Counted from the first letter of the stretch, positions 36,675 through 45,776 are shown. The stretch: 64,000 bases of DNA from Sphingomonas melonis (GCF_013409985.1 NZ_JACCBY010000001.1:1240001-1304000); one strand, 5' to 3'. Notes: generated from the letters alone by a model not told the origin. Numbers and translations: made by a program.

Positions 36675-37429
36675 GCCTCTTCGCCGATCGCCGGGCCGTC
36701 GCCCATGCCGGCGATCAGCTCGATCGCGTGGAAGGCGCGCACCGGCGCGCCGTCGCGGTGCAGCTTGCCCGCCATGTTCATCAGGCAGCCGAGATCGCCG
36801 GCGAGCAGCAGCTCGGCGCCGGTCGCCGCGATCGCCGTCGCCTTTTCGGCGACGATCGCGTTGGAGATGGCGGGATATTTGACGCAGAAGGTGCCGCCGA
36901 AGCCGCAGCACGTCTCCTCGCCGGAGAGCGGCGCGAGCGCGAGGCCGTCGACCGCGGCAAGCAGCCGGCGCGGCTGGCGCTTGATGCCGAGCTCGCGCAG
37001 GCCCGAGCAGCTGTCATGATAGGTGGCGGTGGCGGGCAGGGCGACCCCCTCGGGTGTCCAGCCGCGGACCTCGTCGAGATAGGCCATGATCTCGTAGGTC
37101 TTCGCTGCCAGCGCGCGGGCGCGCGGCGCCCAGACGGGATCGTGGTCGAGGATCTCGGGATAATGGACGCGCACCGTCGCGGCGCAGGAGCCCGACGGGA
37201 TGACGACATGGTCATAGGGTTCGAGCGCGGCGATGGCGCGGCGGGCGAGATCCTCCGCGGTGCTGCGGTCGCCCGAATTGAGCGCGGGCTGGCCGCAGCA
37301 GGTCTGCGCCTCCGGCACGATCACCTCGCATCCCGCCGCCTCCAGCGCGGCGATCGCGGCAAAGCCGATCCGCGGCCGGATCAGGTCGACCAGACAGGTG
37401 ACGAACAGCGCGACGCGCGGGGCAGTCAT
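36671..37429 (-). CDS. lutA: Lactate utilisation protein LutA (CCG domains)
   Basis: 252 aa with two CCG (heterodisulfide-reductase-like) motifs, TCCGQPALNSGD near residue 45 and ETCCGFGGTFCVKYP near residue 185. It is the first protein of the lactate oxidation complex. The start at 37429 (MTAPRVALFVTCLVDLI) has AGGTG 6 bases upstream. First gene of the lut operon; the 183-bp gap to the divergent FAH-family gene probably contains both promoters. No LutR-type GntR regulator is next to it, unlike in Bacillus. Confidence 0.94.
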   Translation of the reverse strand: MTAPRVALFVTCLVDLIRPRIGFAAIAALEAAGCEVIVPEAQTCCGQPALNSGDRSTAEDLARRAIAALEPYDHVVIPSGSCAATVRVHYPEILDHDPVWAPRARALAAKTYEIMAYLDEVRGWTPEGVALPATATYHDSCSGLRELGIKRQPRRLLAAVDGLALAPLSGEETCCGFGGTFCVKYPAISNAIVAEKATAIAATGAELLLAGDLGCLMNMAGKLHRDGAPVRAFHAIELIAGMGDGPAIGEEA

Positions 37430-37612
37430 CGAAACACCTTTCCTGTCGCCGGACGGGCGGGGGCCCCGTTCCGGCGTCTTGGGCTTCCGCCTCCGCGGCC
37501 GCCCATGTACGGTAACGGCCGCCAAAGCCATGGCAAATTCGTTTGATCCGGCTTCGGCACGCCTTCAGCCGCGCCCCGGCGCGGGGTACCTCTGATCGAA
37601 AGAACCGCTCTC

Positions 37613-38470
37613 ATGAAACTCTGCCGTTTCGGCCAGCCTGGCCAGGAAAAGCCCGGCCTCGTCGACGACCAGGGTCGCATCCGCGACCTGTCCGGCGTCG
37701 TCGCCGACCTCACCGTCGATGCGATCCCCGCGGTGCGTGCCGCCGATCCCGCGACGCTGCCGGTGGTCGAGGGGACGCCGCGCTACGGCGTGCCGGTCAA
37801 GGGCATCGGCAAGATCGTCGCGGTCGGCCTCAACTATCGCGATCACGCGATCGAATCGAACCTGCCGATCCCGACCGAGCCGATGATGTTCATGAAGGCG
37901 CTGTCCAGCCTGTCCGGGCCGAACGACGACGTCATGCTGCCGAAGGACTCGACCCACAGCGACTGGGAAGTCGAGCTGGGCGTGATCATCGGCAAGACCT
38001 GTCGCTACGTGTCGGAGGACGAGGCGCTCGATCGCATCGCCGGCTATGTGCTCGCCAACGACGTGTCGGAGCGGTTCAACCAGAAGCAGCGCGGCACGCA
38101 ATGGTCGAAGGGCAAGGGCCACGACACCTTCTGCCCGGTCGGCCCGTGGCTGGTCACCCCCGACGAGATCGGCGATCCGCAGGCCCTCGCGATGCACCTC
38201 GACGTCAACGGCGAGCGGATGCAGACCGGCAACACCAGCACGATGATCTTCGATCTCAAGCAGCTGATCAGCTACGTCAGCCAATATGTCACGCTGATGC
38301 CGGGCGACCTGCTGATCACCGGCACCCCGCCGGGCGTCGGCGAGGGCAAGAAGCCGCAGTCGATCTACCTCAAGGCCGGCGACGTGATGGAGCTGGCGAT
38401 CGACAAGCTCGGCACGCAGCGCCAGCAGGTCGTCGCCTGGCGCCATTTGGGCGACGCCGTGCTCGCCTGA
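37613..38470 (+). CDS. Fumarylacetoacetate hydrolase-family hydrolase, possible 2,4-diketo-3-deoxy-sugar acid hydrolase
   Basis: 285 aa, metal-dependent C-C hydrolase, cytoplasmic. Metal ligands are Glu119, Glu121 (HSDWEVELGVIIG) and Asp150 (VLANDVSERFNQ); GKIVAVGLNYRDHAIE and LITGTPPGVG are family hallmarks. In Sphingomonas sp. SKA58 a family member hydrolyses 2,4-diketo-3-deoxy-L-rhamnonate to pyruvate and L-lactate; the length and FNQKQRGTQWSKGKGHDTFCP motif suit that group. Divergence from lutABC, which oxidises L-lactate, makes this role attractive, but the rhamnose or fucose genes are not in the window. Other family substrates remain possible. Confidence 0.85.
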   Translation: MKLCRFGQPGQEKPGLVDDQGRIRDLSGVVADLTVDAIPAVRAADPATLPVVEGTPRYGVPVKGIGKIVAVGLNYRDHAIESNLPIPTEPMMFMKALSSLSGPNDDVMLPKDSTHSDWEVELGVIIGKTCRYVSEDEALDRIAGYVLANDVSERFNQKQRGTQWSKGKGHDTFCPVGPWLVTPDEIGDPQALAMHLDVNGERMQTGNTSTMIFDLKQLISYVSQYVTLMPGDLLITGTPPGVGEGKKPQSIYLKAGDVMELAIDKLGTQRQQVVAWRHLGDAVLA

Positions 38471-38509
38471 GGGCGGCGGACCGGGTGGGGCGCGGTGCGC
38501 CGCGCCCGG

Positions 38510-38689
38510 TCACGCGTGGTCGGGGCTCGCCGTCGCCGTCGCACCGCCCGAGTCGGCGATCAGTTGCGCATAGCAACGTGCGAGTTCGAGATGGACGCGG
38601 CGTCCATCGGTATCCCGCGCCCGGTCGGCGAGCTGCCGTTCCTGGCGTTCCCGGCGAATATAGAATTCCATATCGGCTGACATCTGCAT
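38510..38689 (-). CDS. Small protein, 59 aa, unknown
   Basis: Begins MQMSADMEFYIRRERQERQL, is highly charged and helical, and contains HLELARCYAQLIADSG. GGAGG lies 6 bases before the ATG. I have seen this MEFYxRRERQER pattern only as a hypothetical protein of sphingomonads; no domain known. It converges with the FAH-family gene. The upstream region (38690-38804) has an AT-rich stretch (TTTTTTAAAGG, TTGATTCAATTGGATCAAG) that may contain the promoter. Confidence 0.7.
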   Translation of the reverse strand: MQMSADMEFYIRRERQERQLADRARDTDGRRVHLELARCYAQLIADSGGATATASPDHA

Positions 38690-38804
38690 GGTGCGCCTCC
38701 CGTTCGAAGCTGTCCCCTGCTGTCCAGTGCCTCCGCAGCAGAGGACTGTTCTGTAACGCTTTTTTAAAGGCGCTTGATTCAATTGGATCAAGCCGGCGGG
38801 ACAA

Positions 38805-39776
38805 TCATCCGCCGTCGAGCGGCAGGACGATCGCGCAGCGCATGCCGTGATCGGCGAAGTCGAGCGTCACCTCGGCATCCACCTCGTACCGCAGGCTGCG
38901 GGTGAGCAGTTCGAGGCCGAAGCCCTCGCCATCGGGGGCGACGACGCCGCCGTCGGGCAGCTCTTCGTGCCAGTCGATGTGCAGCTGGCGGGCGCCCGCC
39001 GCGCCGGCGGTCCACCAGCGCACGTCGAGCCGGCCCTCGTCGCGGCTCAGTGCGCCGTGCTGGACCGCATTGTCGGTCAGTTCGTGGAAGGCGATGCCGA
39101 GCTGGTCGGCGAGGCGCGGCGGCAATCCCACCTCCGGCCCGCTATAGGCGACGCGCCCACCGACCTGATGCGCGAGCAGCGCGTCGGCGAGCAATCCTTC
39201 CAGATCGACGCCCTGTTCGCCGGCGCGCATGATATGGCTCTGCGTCCGCGCGAAGGCGGCGAGGCGCCCGTCGAAATGGCTGCGGTAATCCTCGACCGTG
39301 TCGCTGTTCTCGGCGGTGCGGCGGGCGATCGAGCGGATGACCGCCAGCGTGTTGCGGATGCGGTGATGCAAGGCCGCGCGCAGCCGCTGCTCGCCGATCA
39401 GCCGCTGGTGCAGGTCGGACACGTCGATCGCGGTGCCGCGCCAGCCGGCCGTGTCGTCGCTGGCGGGGACGCCCTGCATGCGCAGCCAGCGATAGTCGCC
39501 GGTGCCCGCGGTGCGGACGCGCAGGTCGGCGCTGAACAGCCGCGTCGCCCGTGCGCGCTGCCAGCCGGCGAGCAGAGCGGCATGATCTTCGGGATGGACG
39601 CAGGCGAGCCAGCCGCCATCGGCGCATTCGGCGTCATTCTGGCCGGTCAGCACCGACCAGGCGGCGGCGAAGGCGAGGCCGACGCCCTCGGCGGTCGCGT
39701 GCCAGTCGATCGGTCCGCCGGGAGCAAGCGGGTCGGGAGTGGCGGCGGCGATGGCGGTAGGATTACCCGTTGGCAT
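38805..39776 (-). CDS. HWE-family histidine kinase with PAS domain
   Basis: 323 aa, soluble. Residues about 23-125 are a PAS fold (WSVLTGQ, WLACVHPEDH, FSADLRVRTAGTGDYRWLRMQG, WRGTAIDVSDLH). The HWE kinase core has ALHHRIRNTLAVIRS with His138 as likely phospho-acceptor, the N-box FHELTDNAVQHGALS and the defining DWHEE (HWE) near residue 270. It starts 14 bp inside the Crp gene's end, in the same orientation, so they are co-transcribed; the divergent receiver protein is its probable partner. No transmembrane segment; the PAS ligand or light-sensing Cys (NCRFLQ motif) is absent, so it is not a LOV kinase. Confidence 0.87.
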   Translation of the reverse strand: MPTGNPTAIAAATPDPLAPGGPIDWHATAEGVGLAFAAAWSVLTGQNDAECADGGWLACVHPEDHAALLAGWQRARATRLFSADLRVRTAGTGDYRWLRMQGVPASDDTAGWRGTAIDVSDLHQRLIGEQRLRAALHHRIRNTLAVIRSIARRTAENSDTVEDYRSHFDGRLAAFARTQSHIMRAGEQGVDLEGLLADALLAHQVGGRVAYSGPEVGLPPRLADQLGIAFHELTDNAVQHGALSRDEGRLDVRWWTAGAAGARQLHIDWHEELPDGGVVAPDGEGFGLELLTRSLRYEVDAEVTLDFADHGMRCAIVLPLDGG

Positions 39777-40518
39777 CCAGATGCCGTCCTTCGTGATCGA
39801 GGTGGAGATAAGCGGGGTTGAACATCGCCACATCGCACAGCCCGTCAAGATCAAGCGCCTCGAACTCGCGCCCCTTCCAGCGGATCAGATTGCGCGAGCG
39901 CAGCTCCTGCACCATCCGGTTGACGTGTACCGGCGTCATCCCCGTCGCTTCGGCGAGATCGGTCTGGGTCAGCGGGATTTCGCAGCGGGTGCCGTCGACC
40001 ATGCCGACGGTGCGCAGGCGGAAGATCAGCTCGCAGAACAGGTGCGACAAGCGTTCGAGCGCGTCGCGCTGGCCGAGGTTGACCGTCCACTCGCGCTGGA
40101 TCGCCGCGGAGGTGAGGGCGTCCCACCACAACGCCTGGGCGACGCGGGGGCCGAGCGTGGCCAGCCCCTCGATCTGGTCGCGGGCGATCTCGACATAGCG
40201 GACCGGGGTGAGCGCACCGACCGAATGATCCATCTCGCGCAGGATATAGCCGTGCACGTCGCACAGGTCGCCGGGCAGGTGGAAGGCGATGATCTGCCGC
40301 CGGCCGTCCTCCAGCGTCTTGTAGCGGAACGCCCAGCCGTCGACGATCAGGTGCACGCCGCGCGGCCGGTCGCCCTCGCGGATCAGGTCGCGGCGCTGGC
40401 GCACGACCAGGGGCGGGGTTGCGCAGGCGGCCTCGATCGCCGCGCGTTCGTCGTCGTCGAACAGCACATAATGCTGCAGCCGGGTGATCAGGCGGTTGGC
40501 GGGCGACGCGGAGGACAT
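39763..40518 (-). CDS. Crp/Fnr-family transcription regulator
   Basis: 251 aa. An N-terminal cyclic-nucleotide-like beta-barrel (about 15-140; VVRQRRDLIREGDRPRGVHLIVDGWAFRYKTLEDGRRQIIAFHLPGDLCDVHGYIL) is followed by the dimer helix and winged helix with LTQTDLAEATGMTPVHVNRMVQELRSRNLI. The Cys quartet of Fnr is absent, as are clear cAMP-contact residues, so the effector is unknown. The gene is immediately upstream of the HWE kinase gene and divergent from the receiver gene (98 bp), forming a small signalling module. Confidence 0.88.
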   Translation of the reverse strand: MSSASPANRLITRLQHYVLFDDDERAAIEAACATPPLVVRQRRDLIREGDRPRGVHLIVDGWAFRYKTLEDGRRQIIAFHLPGDLCDVHGYILREMDHSVGALTPVRYVEIARDQIEGLATLGPRVAQALWWDALTSAAIQREWTVNLGQRDALERLSHLFCELIFRLRTVGMVDGTRCEIPLTQTDLAEATGMTPVHVNRMVQELRSRNLIRWKGREFEALDLDGLCDVAMFNPAYLHLDHEGRHLDANG

Positions 40519-40616
40519 GGACAAACCTGACAGCATTTGTCGATCCGCCTCGCTTACCCATGTTAACGCCAACCGCGACTGATTCATTATCCCTTGTTTT
40601 CACAGGGAGTAAATGA

Positions 40617-41003
40617 ATGACATTAGCAGCATCACCGCTGGCAGGCCGGTCCGTGCTCGTGGTCGAGGACGAATATATGATCGCCGACGATCTCGCGTCC
40701 GAACTGCGCGGCGCCGGTGCCCGGGTCGTCGGCCCGGTTGCCTCCCTGCCGCAGGCGATGCGGCTGCTCGCCACGACGGGGCCGCTCGACGTCGCGATCC
40801 TCGACATCAACCTGCGCGAGACGCTGGTCTATCCGCTGATTGACCAGCTCCTCGCCGCGGACGTGCGGGTGCTGATCACCAGCGGGTATGACGAAGCGAT
40901 CATCCCCGATTCCTATCGCGCCCTGCCGCGCTGCGAAAAGCCGGTGTCGACCGAACGCCTGCGCGAAGCGGCGGAGCGCTTGTGCGCGGCGACCGAGGTC
41001 TGA
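40617..41003 (+). CDS. Single-domain response regulator
   Basis: 128 aa, receiver domain only. The acidic pair is in LVVEDEYMIADDLA, the phosphoryl Asp63 in VAILDINLRE, Thr/Ser switch in VLITSGYD and the conserved Lys in ALPRCEKPVS. It has no output domain and resembles the receivers that partner HWE kinases in alphaproteobacteria. GGAG about 8 bases upstream supports ATG 40617. Divergent from the Crp-kinase pair, which suggests a phosphorelay or sink. Confidence 0.9.
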   Translation: MTLAASPLAGRSVLVVEDEYMIADDLASELRGAGARVVGPVASLPQAMRLLATTGPLDVAILDINLRETLVYPLIDQLLAADVRVLITSGYDEAIIPDSYRALPRCEKPVSTERLREAAERLCAATEV

Positions 41004-41130
41004 GCGCATTTATCGCGCCGGTGTGTGGCCGCTTCGTGCCCGCATCCCGGCGCAAGTGACGTGGGGGGGGGGAGGCCGACGGCGGCATCCATCACCAGCC
41101 AAGCGGCGCGGCTTGCTCCGCCATAACGAA

Positions 41131-41162
41131 AAAGGGGCCCGGCATCGCTGCCGAACCCCTCT
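41131..41162 (-). terminator. Intrinsic terminator of pnp
   Basis: On the minus strand AGGGG...CCCCT encloses CGGCA-GCGA-TGCCG, with a small internal mismatch, followed by TTTTT. It starts about 22 bases after the pnp stop. Confidence 0.85.
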
Positions 41163-41183
41163 TCCCTGGCGTGATCCGAAGGA

Positions 41184-43577
41184 TCAGTCGCGCGTCTCGG
41201 TCAGGAACGCCGGGGCGAACTCGGGCGCGGGGCCGTCATCGTTGCCGCCGCCGTTGCGCGGGCCGCGATCGCCGCCCTCGCCGCGGGGACCACGGTCGCC
41301 GCCGTCGCGACGCGGACCACGGCCACCGCCGTCACGCCCGCCGCCGTCACGGCGCGGACCACGGCCACCACCGTCACGGCCACCGCCGTCACGATCGCCG
41401 CCGCCGCTGCGCGGACCGCGCGGACCACGGTCGCCGCCTTCACGCGGCTCGCGTGCCGGACGGGTGTCCTCCAGCTCGGCGCCGGTGTCCTGGTCGACGA
41501 CGCGCATCGACAGGCGGACCTTGCCGCGCGGATCGATCTCGAGGACCTTGACCTTGACGGCCTGGCCTTCGCTGAGGACGTCGGAGACCTTCTCGACGCG
41601 CTCGTTCTTGATCTCGCTGACGTGGACGAGGCCGTCCTTGCCACCCATGAAGTTCACGAAGGCGCCGAAATCGACCAGGTTGACGACCTTGCCGTCATAG
41701 ACCTTGCCGACTTCCGCTTCCTCGACGAGGCCCTTGATCCACTTGATCGCGGCTTCGATCTGCGCCGGGTCGGACGAGGAGACCTTGATGACGCCCTCGT
41801 CGTCGATGTCGACCTTGGCGCCGGTCTGCGCGACGATCTCGCGGATCACCTTGCCGCCGGTGCCGATGACTTCGCGGATCTTCGACTTGTCGATCGTGAA
41901 GGTCTCGATGCGCGGCGCGTGCGCCGACAGCTCCGAGCGGGTCTCGCCCAGCGCCTTGGCCATTTCGCCGAGGATGTGCGCGCGGCCCTCATGCGCCTGT
42001 GCCAACGCGACCTTCATGATCTCTTCGGTGATGCCGGCGATCTTGATGTCCATCTGCAGCGAGGTGATGCCCTCGCTGGTGCCGGCCACCTTGAAGTCCA
42101 TGTCGCCGAGGTGATCCTCGTCGCCGAGGATGTCCGACAGGACGGCGAAGTCCTTGCCCTCGAGGATCAGGCCCATCGCGATGCCCGACACCGGGCGCTT
42201 CAGCGGCACGCCGGCATCCATCATCGACAGCGAACCGCCGCACACCGTCGCCATCGACGACGAGCCATTCGACTCGGTGATGTCGCTGGTGACGCGGATC
42301 GTGTAGGGGAATTCCTCCTTGGTCGGCAGCACCGGGCGCAGCGCGCGCCACGCCAGCTTGCCGTGACCGACTTCACGACGACCCGGCGCGCCGAAGCGGC
42401 CGACTTCACCGACCGAATAGGGCGGGAAGTTATAGTGGAGCATGAAGTTCTGATAGGTCAGGCCGCCGAGCCCGTCGATCATCTGCTCCGCGTCGCGGGT
42501 GCCGAGCGTGGTGGTCGCGATCGTCTGCGTCTCGCCACGCGTGAACAGCGCCGAACCGTGCGCGCGCGGCAGGAAGTGGACTTCCGCCTCGATCGGACGG
42601 ACCGTCTTGGTGTCGCGGCCGTCGATGCGGCGGCCGGTCTTGAGGATCGCGGTGCGGACGATGTCCGCCTCCAGCTTCTTCACCAGCTTGAGGCTGGCGA
42701 GATAGGCCTGGGGATCGCTGTCCTTGAGGTCGGCCATGCCGTCGCGGGCCTTGGCGCGCGCCTCGTTGATCGCGGTCTGGCGGGCCTGCTTGTCGGTCAG
42801 CTTGTACGCCGCCTCCAGGTCCTTGCCGATCAGCTTTTTGAGCTTGGCCTTTACGCCTGCGCTGTCGTCCTGGACCTTGAGTTCCCAGGGCTCCTTGGCG
42901 GCCTGTTCGGCGAGCTTGATGATCGCCTTGATGACGTCCTGCGACGCGCGGTGCGCGAACATCACGGCGCCGAGCATGACGTCTTCCGACAGCTCGTTGG
43001 CTTCCGATTCGACCATCATCACCGCGTCGTGCGTTGCGGCGACCATCAGGTCGAGGTCGCCGGTGGCGACTTCGGCGTCCGACGGGTTGAGCTGATACTC
43101 GCCGTCCTTGTAGCCGACGCGTGCCGCGCCGATCGGGCCCATGAAGGGCACGCCCGACAAGGTCATGGCCGCGGACGCGGCGATCATCGCCAGCAGATCG
43201 GGCTCGTTCTCGCCGTCATAGCTGAGCACCTGCGCGATGCAGTTGATCTCGTTGTAGAAGCCCTCGGGGAACAGCGGGCGGATCGGACGATCGATCAGGC
43301 GGCTGACCAGCGTCTCACGCTCGGTGGCGCCGCGCTCGCGCTTGAAGAAGCCGCCGGGGATGCGGCCGCTGGCGGAGAACTTCTCCTGATAATGGACGGT
43401 CAGCGGGAAGAAATCCTGGCCTTCCTTCACCGACTTCGCCGCGGTGACGGCGCACAGCACGACCGTCTCGCCGAGCGTCGCGATCACCGCGCCGTCGGCC
43501 TGGCGGGCAACCTTGCCCGTTTCGAGGGTCAGCGTCTGGCCGCCCCACTCGATCGATACCTTCTTGGCATTGAACAT
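41184..43577 (-). CDS. pnp: Polyribonucleotide nucleotidyltransferase (PNPase)
   Basis: Phosphorolytic 3'-5' exoribonuclease of the degradosome, 797 aa (E. coli 711). Two RNase PH domains (about 1-215 and 300-550), KH domain (about 555-615; [19 protein letters not shown]) and S1 domain (about 625-700; [20 protein letters not shown]). Residues about 712-797 form a lineage-specific tail with repeated [18 protein letters not shown] units, arginine- and glycine-rich, ending [11 protein letters not shown]; it is encoded by near-repetitive DNA (41290-41450). AAGGAA precedes ATG 43577. Classic order rpsO-pnp is kept, after truB. Confidence 0.98.
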   Translation of the reverse strand: MFNAKKVSIEWGGQTLTLETGKVARQADGAVIATLGETVVLCAVTAAKSVKEGQDFFPLTVHYQEKFSASGRIPGGFFKRERGATERETLVSRLIDRPIRPLFPEGFYNEINCIAQVLSYDGENEPDLLAMIAASAAMTLSGVPFMGPIGAARVGYKDGEYQLNPSDAEVATGDLDLMVAATHDAVMMVESEANELSEDVMLGAVMFAHRASQDVIKAIIKLAEQAAKEPWELKVQDDSAGVKAKLKKLIGKDLEAAYKLTDKQARQTAINEARAKARDGMADLKDSDPQAYLASLKLVKKLEADIVRTAILKTGRRIDGRDTKTVRPIEAEVHFLPRAHGSALFTRGETQTIATTTLGTRDAEQMIDGLGGLTYQNFMLHYNFPPYSVGEVGRFGAPGRREVGHGKLAWRALRPVLPTKEEFPYTIRVTSDITESNGSSSMATVCGGSLSMMDAGVPLKRPVSGIAMGLILEGKDFAVLSDILGDEDHLGDMDFKVAGTSEGITSLQMDIKIAGITEEIMKVALAQAHEGRAHILGEMAKALGETRSELSAHAPRIETFTIDKSKIREVIGTGGKVIREIVAQTGAKVDIDDEGVIKVSSSDPAQIEAAIKWIKGLVEEAEVGKVYDGKVVNLVDFGAFVNFMGGKDGLVHVSEIKNERVEKVSDVLSEGQAVKVKVLEIDPRGKVRLSMRVVDQDTGAELEDTRPAREPREGGDRGPRGPRSGGGDRDGGGRDGGGRGPRRDGGGRDGGGRGPRRDGGDRGPRGEGGDRGPRNGGGNDDGPAPEFAPAFLTETRD

Positions 43578-43762
43578 GTATTTTCCTTCACTCCCCGAGC
43601 CAGATGCTGCGGGGGGCCTGTCTCGCGGGCTAGCCGGCCCGCGTCGGTATGGAGCGTCTTGTCGCTCCCGTGGATCGGGGCCGAATTGCCCGTCTCCGCT
43701 ACCCGGCTCATGCCGGTATTCGTGAAACTCTGATGTCCGCCTGTAGCACGGACATATGAAAA

Positions 43763-43782
43763 GGGCGACCCGAAGGCCGCCC
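43763..43782 (-). terminator. Terminator between rpsO and pnp
   Basis: GGGCGGCC-TTCG-GGTCGCCC hairpin on the minus strand followed by TTTT, directly after rpsO. With a TTCG tetraloop this is a strong structure and would limit read-through from rpsO into pnp, which then needs its own promoter in 43578-43760. Confidence 0.85.
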
Positions 43783-43788
43783 TCATCG

Positions 43789-44058
43789 TTACTTGCGAAG
43801 GCCGAGCTTCGCGATCAGGTCGAGGTACCGCTGACCATCGGTCTTGCGGAGATAGTCGAGCAGCGAGCGCCGCTTGTTGACCATCATCAGCAGCCCGCGG
43901 CGCGAATGGTTGTCCTTCTTGTGACCCTTGAAATGCTCGGTCAGGTTCTTGATGCGCTCCGACAGGATCGCGACCTGGACTTCCGGCGAGCCGGTGTCGC
44001 CCTCGGCGCGCGCATGTTCCTTGACGACTTCGGCCTTGCGCTCTGCGGTAATGGTCAT
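43789..44058 (-). CDS. rpsO: 30S ribosomal protein S15
   Basis: 89 aa, the normal length. [63 protein letters not shown] and the terminus LIAKLGLRK are typical of S15. Binds 16S rRNA in the central domain early in assembly. Located between truB and pnp as in most proteobacteria. Confidence 0.98.
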   Translation of the reverse strand: MTITAERKAEVVKEHARAEGDTGSPEVQVAILSERIKNLTEHFKGHKKDNHSRRGLLMMVNKRRSLLDYLRKTDGQRYLDLIAKLGLRK

Positions 44059-44077
44059 GTGTCAGTCCTCGACATCG

Positions 44078-45076
44078 TTACAAGTTGAAGCCGCGGACGA
44101 CACGGGCCTCATGGGCCTCGACCGATACCAGCGCGACCGGGATATCCCCGTCACACGCGAAATATGGGCCATCGTCCTTGGCGATCCCGGTCAGCACACG
44201 CCCCTGACGGAGCGCTCCTGCCTGATCGGGGGAGAGGGAGAGAGCCGGGATGTCGTCCAGCCCCGCCCTCAACGGCAGGAGTAACTGTTCAAGGGTGCGC
44301 CCCATACCGGCTTGCGCCAATTTGTCCAGCGATATCGCGGGGGCGAGGGTGAACGGCCCCGCCTTGGTGCGGCGGAGCTTGGTGACGTGCCCTACCGTGC
44401 CGAGCGCCAGCGCGATGTCGCGCGCGAGGCTGCGGATATAGGTGCCCTTCGAGACGTGCGCGGTGAGGGTGAGTTCCGCCAATTCCTCCCCCGCTTCAGC
44501 GGGGGAGGGGGACCGCTCGCCGCCGGCGGGTGGTGGAGGGGGCGTCTCCCCGGACGCTGCCTTTGCCGTATCCTCCCCCTCCGTCAGTGCTTCGCACTCC
44601 CTGGCACGGGAGGAATGCAGGGTGTGGATTGTCACCTGCCGCCCGGCGAGCACCACCTCTCCCCCGGCTCGCGCAAGATCATAGGCCCGCTCGCCGTCGA
44701 CCTTGAGCGCCGAATAGGCGGGCGGCACCTGCGTGATCGGCCCGGTGAACCGCGGCAGCACCGCCTCGACCTGCGCCGCGGTCGGCCGCACGTCGGAGGT
44801 CGCGATCACCGCGCCTTCGGCATCCAGCGTATCGGTCTGCTCGCCGAAGCGGATCGTGAAGTCGTAGATCTTGTCGCTGTCGAGCATCCGCCCGGCGAGC
44901 TTGGTCGCTTCGCCCACCGCGACCGGCAGCACGCCGGTCGCGAGCGGATCGAGCGTGCCGCCATGGCCGACCTTGAACTTGCCATAGCCGCCCTGCCGCA
45001 GCGCGCGCTTGACCGCGGAGACGACCTGCGTGCTGCCAAGCCCCAGGGGTTTGTCGATGATGAGCCAACCGTGCAT
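44078..45076 (-). CDS. truB: tRNA pseudouridine-55 synthase TruB with an in-frame repeat insertion
   Basis: Makes pseudouridine-55 in the tRNA T-loop. 332 aa, longer than usual (about 300). HGGTLDPLATGVLPVAVGEATK carries catalytic Asp43, and the conserved segments IYDFTIRFGEQTDTLDAEG, VPPAYSALKVDGERAYDLAR and HVSKGTYIRSLARDIA flank a Pro/Glu/Ser-rich stretch at about residues 154-199 (SSRARECEALTEGEDTA... PPPPPAGGERS...) that has no place in TruB. That stretch is encoded by a family B repeat (44481-44616). Apart from it the protein looks intact, so the insertion probably loops out on the surface. It follows the M50 protease gene at a gap of 10 bp. Confidence 0.96.
   Translation of the reverse strand: MHGWLIIDKPLGLGSTQVVSAVKRALRQGGYGKFKVGHGGTLDPLATGVLPVAVGEATKLAGRMLDSDKIYDFTIRFGEQTDTLDAEGAVIATSDVRPTAAQVEAVLPRFTGPITQVPPAYSALKVDGERAYDLARAGGEVVLAGRQVTIHTLHSSRARECEALTEGEDTAKAASGETPPPPPAGGERSPSPAEAGEELAELTLTAHVSKGTYIRSLARDIALALGTVGHVTKLRRTKAGPFTLAPAISLDKLAQAGMGRTLEQLLLPLRAGLDDIPALSLSPDQAGALRQGRVLTGIAKDDGPYFACDGDIPVALVSVEAHEARVVRGFNL
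44481..44616. repeat. Family B repeat inside the truB coding sequence
   Basis: It reads TTCCTCCCCCGCTTCAGCGG, GACCGCTCGCCGCCGGCGGGTGGTGG, CCTCCCCCTCCGTCAGTGCTTCGC and ends GGCACGGGAGGAAT, the same modules as the intergenic copies at 9077, 24113 and 56152, in the same order and orientation. It keeps the truB frame open and adds about 45 residues. Confidence 0.88.
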
Positions 45077-45086
45077 CGCGCCGCCG

Positions 45087-45776
45087 TTAGGCGATTGCCG
45101 ACGCCAACGCCAGGAACCAGCCGATCACCGCCTGCGCCGGCGGCCCGACGACACGCCCGACCAGATCGGCGCCGGGGAAGACCATCGGCAGCACGACCAG
45201 CACGAGGATCAGCAGCAGGAAGCCGAACCGCCCGATCTTGGCATAGTGCGCGGCGAGCGGCCGCGGCAGCAGCCCCTCGACGACATGGCCGCCATCGAAC
45301 GGCGGCATCGGCAGCAGGTTGAAGATCGCGAGGAAGACGTTGACCAGCAGGAAGTTGATCAGATTGGCGAGGACGAAGCCGGCGACGCCGACCGGCGCGG
45401 TGCCGCCCGTCGTCGCGGCGATCACCCCGATCGCGATCGCGGCCAGCGTCGCCAGCGCGAAGTTCATCCCCGGCCCGGCGAGCGCCACCGCGACCATCCC
45501 CCAGCGCGGGTTGCGCAGCCGCTGTGCGATCACAGGCACCGGCTTGGCCCAGCCGAACACCGGTGCGCCGGCGATGGCGAGGCCGAGCGGCAGGATCACC
45601 GTCCCGACCGGATCGACATGGCGGATCGGGTTGAAGCTCAGCCGCCGCTGCTCCTGCGCGGTGGGATCGCCGAGCCATTTCGCCATCCAGCCATGCGCGA
45701 CCTCGTGGAAGACGATCGCGATCACCAGCGGGATGATCCAGACGGCCGTGCGGTAGACAATATTCTCGGGGTTCAT
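45087..45776 (-). CDS. Site-2 protease-family membrane metalloprotease (M50)
   Basis: 229 aa with five or six hydrophobic segments. HEVAHGW at residues 24-30 is the HExxH zinc site; NLLPMPPFDGGHVVEGLLP is the second conserved NPDG-like motif. This is the short, PDZ-less M50 subfamily of unknown substrate, common beside truB in sphingomonads. Start 45776 (MNPENIVYRTAVWIIPLV) matches family N-termini but has a poor ribosome site. Confidence 0.88.
   Translation of the reverse strand: MNPENIVYRTAVWIIPLVIAIVFHEVAHGWMAKWLGDPTAQEQRRLSFNPIRHVDPVGTVILPLGLAIAGAPVFGWAKPVPVIAQRLRNPRWGMVAVALAGPGMNFALATLAAIAIGVIAATTGGTAPVGVAGFVLANLINFLLVNVFLAIFNLLPMPPFDGGHVVEGLLPRPLAAHYAKIGRFGFLLLILVLVVLPMVFPGADLVGRVVGPPAQAVIGWFLALASAIA

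Noticed and set aside
41290..41450. Short direct repeats resembling a CRISPR array
   Set aside because: They encode the [11 protein letters not shown] repeats of the PNPase tail, have no unique spacers of constant length, and no cas gene is nearby.
41622..43733. 703-codon open frame opposite pnp
   Set aside because: Antisense shadow of PNPase.
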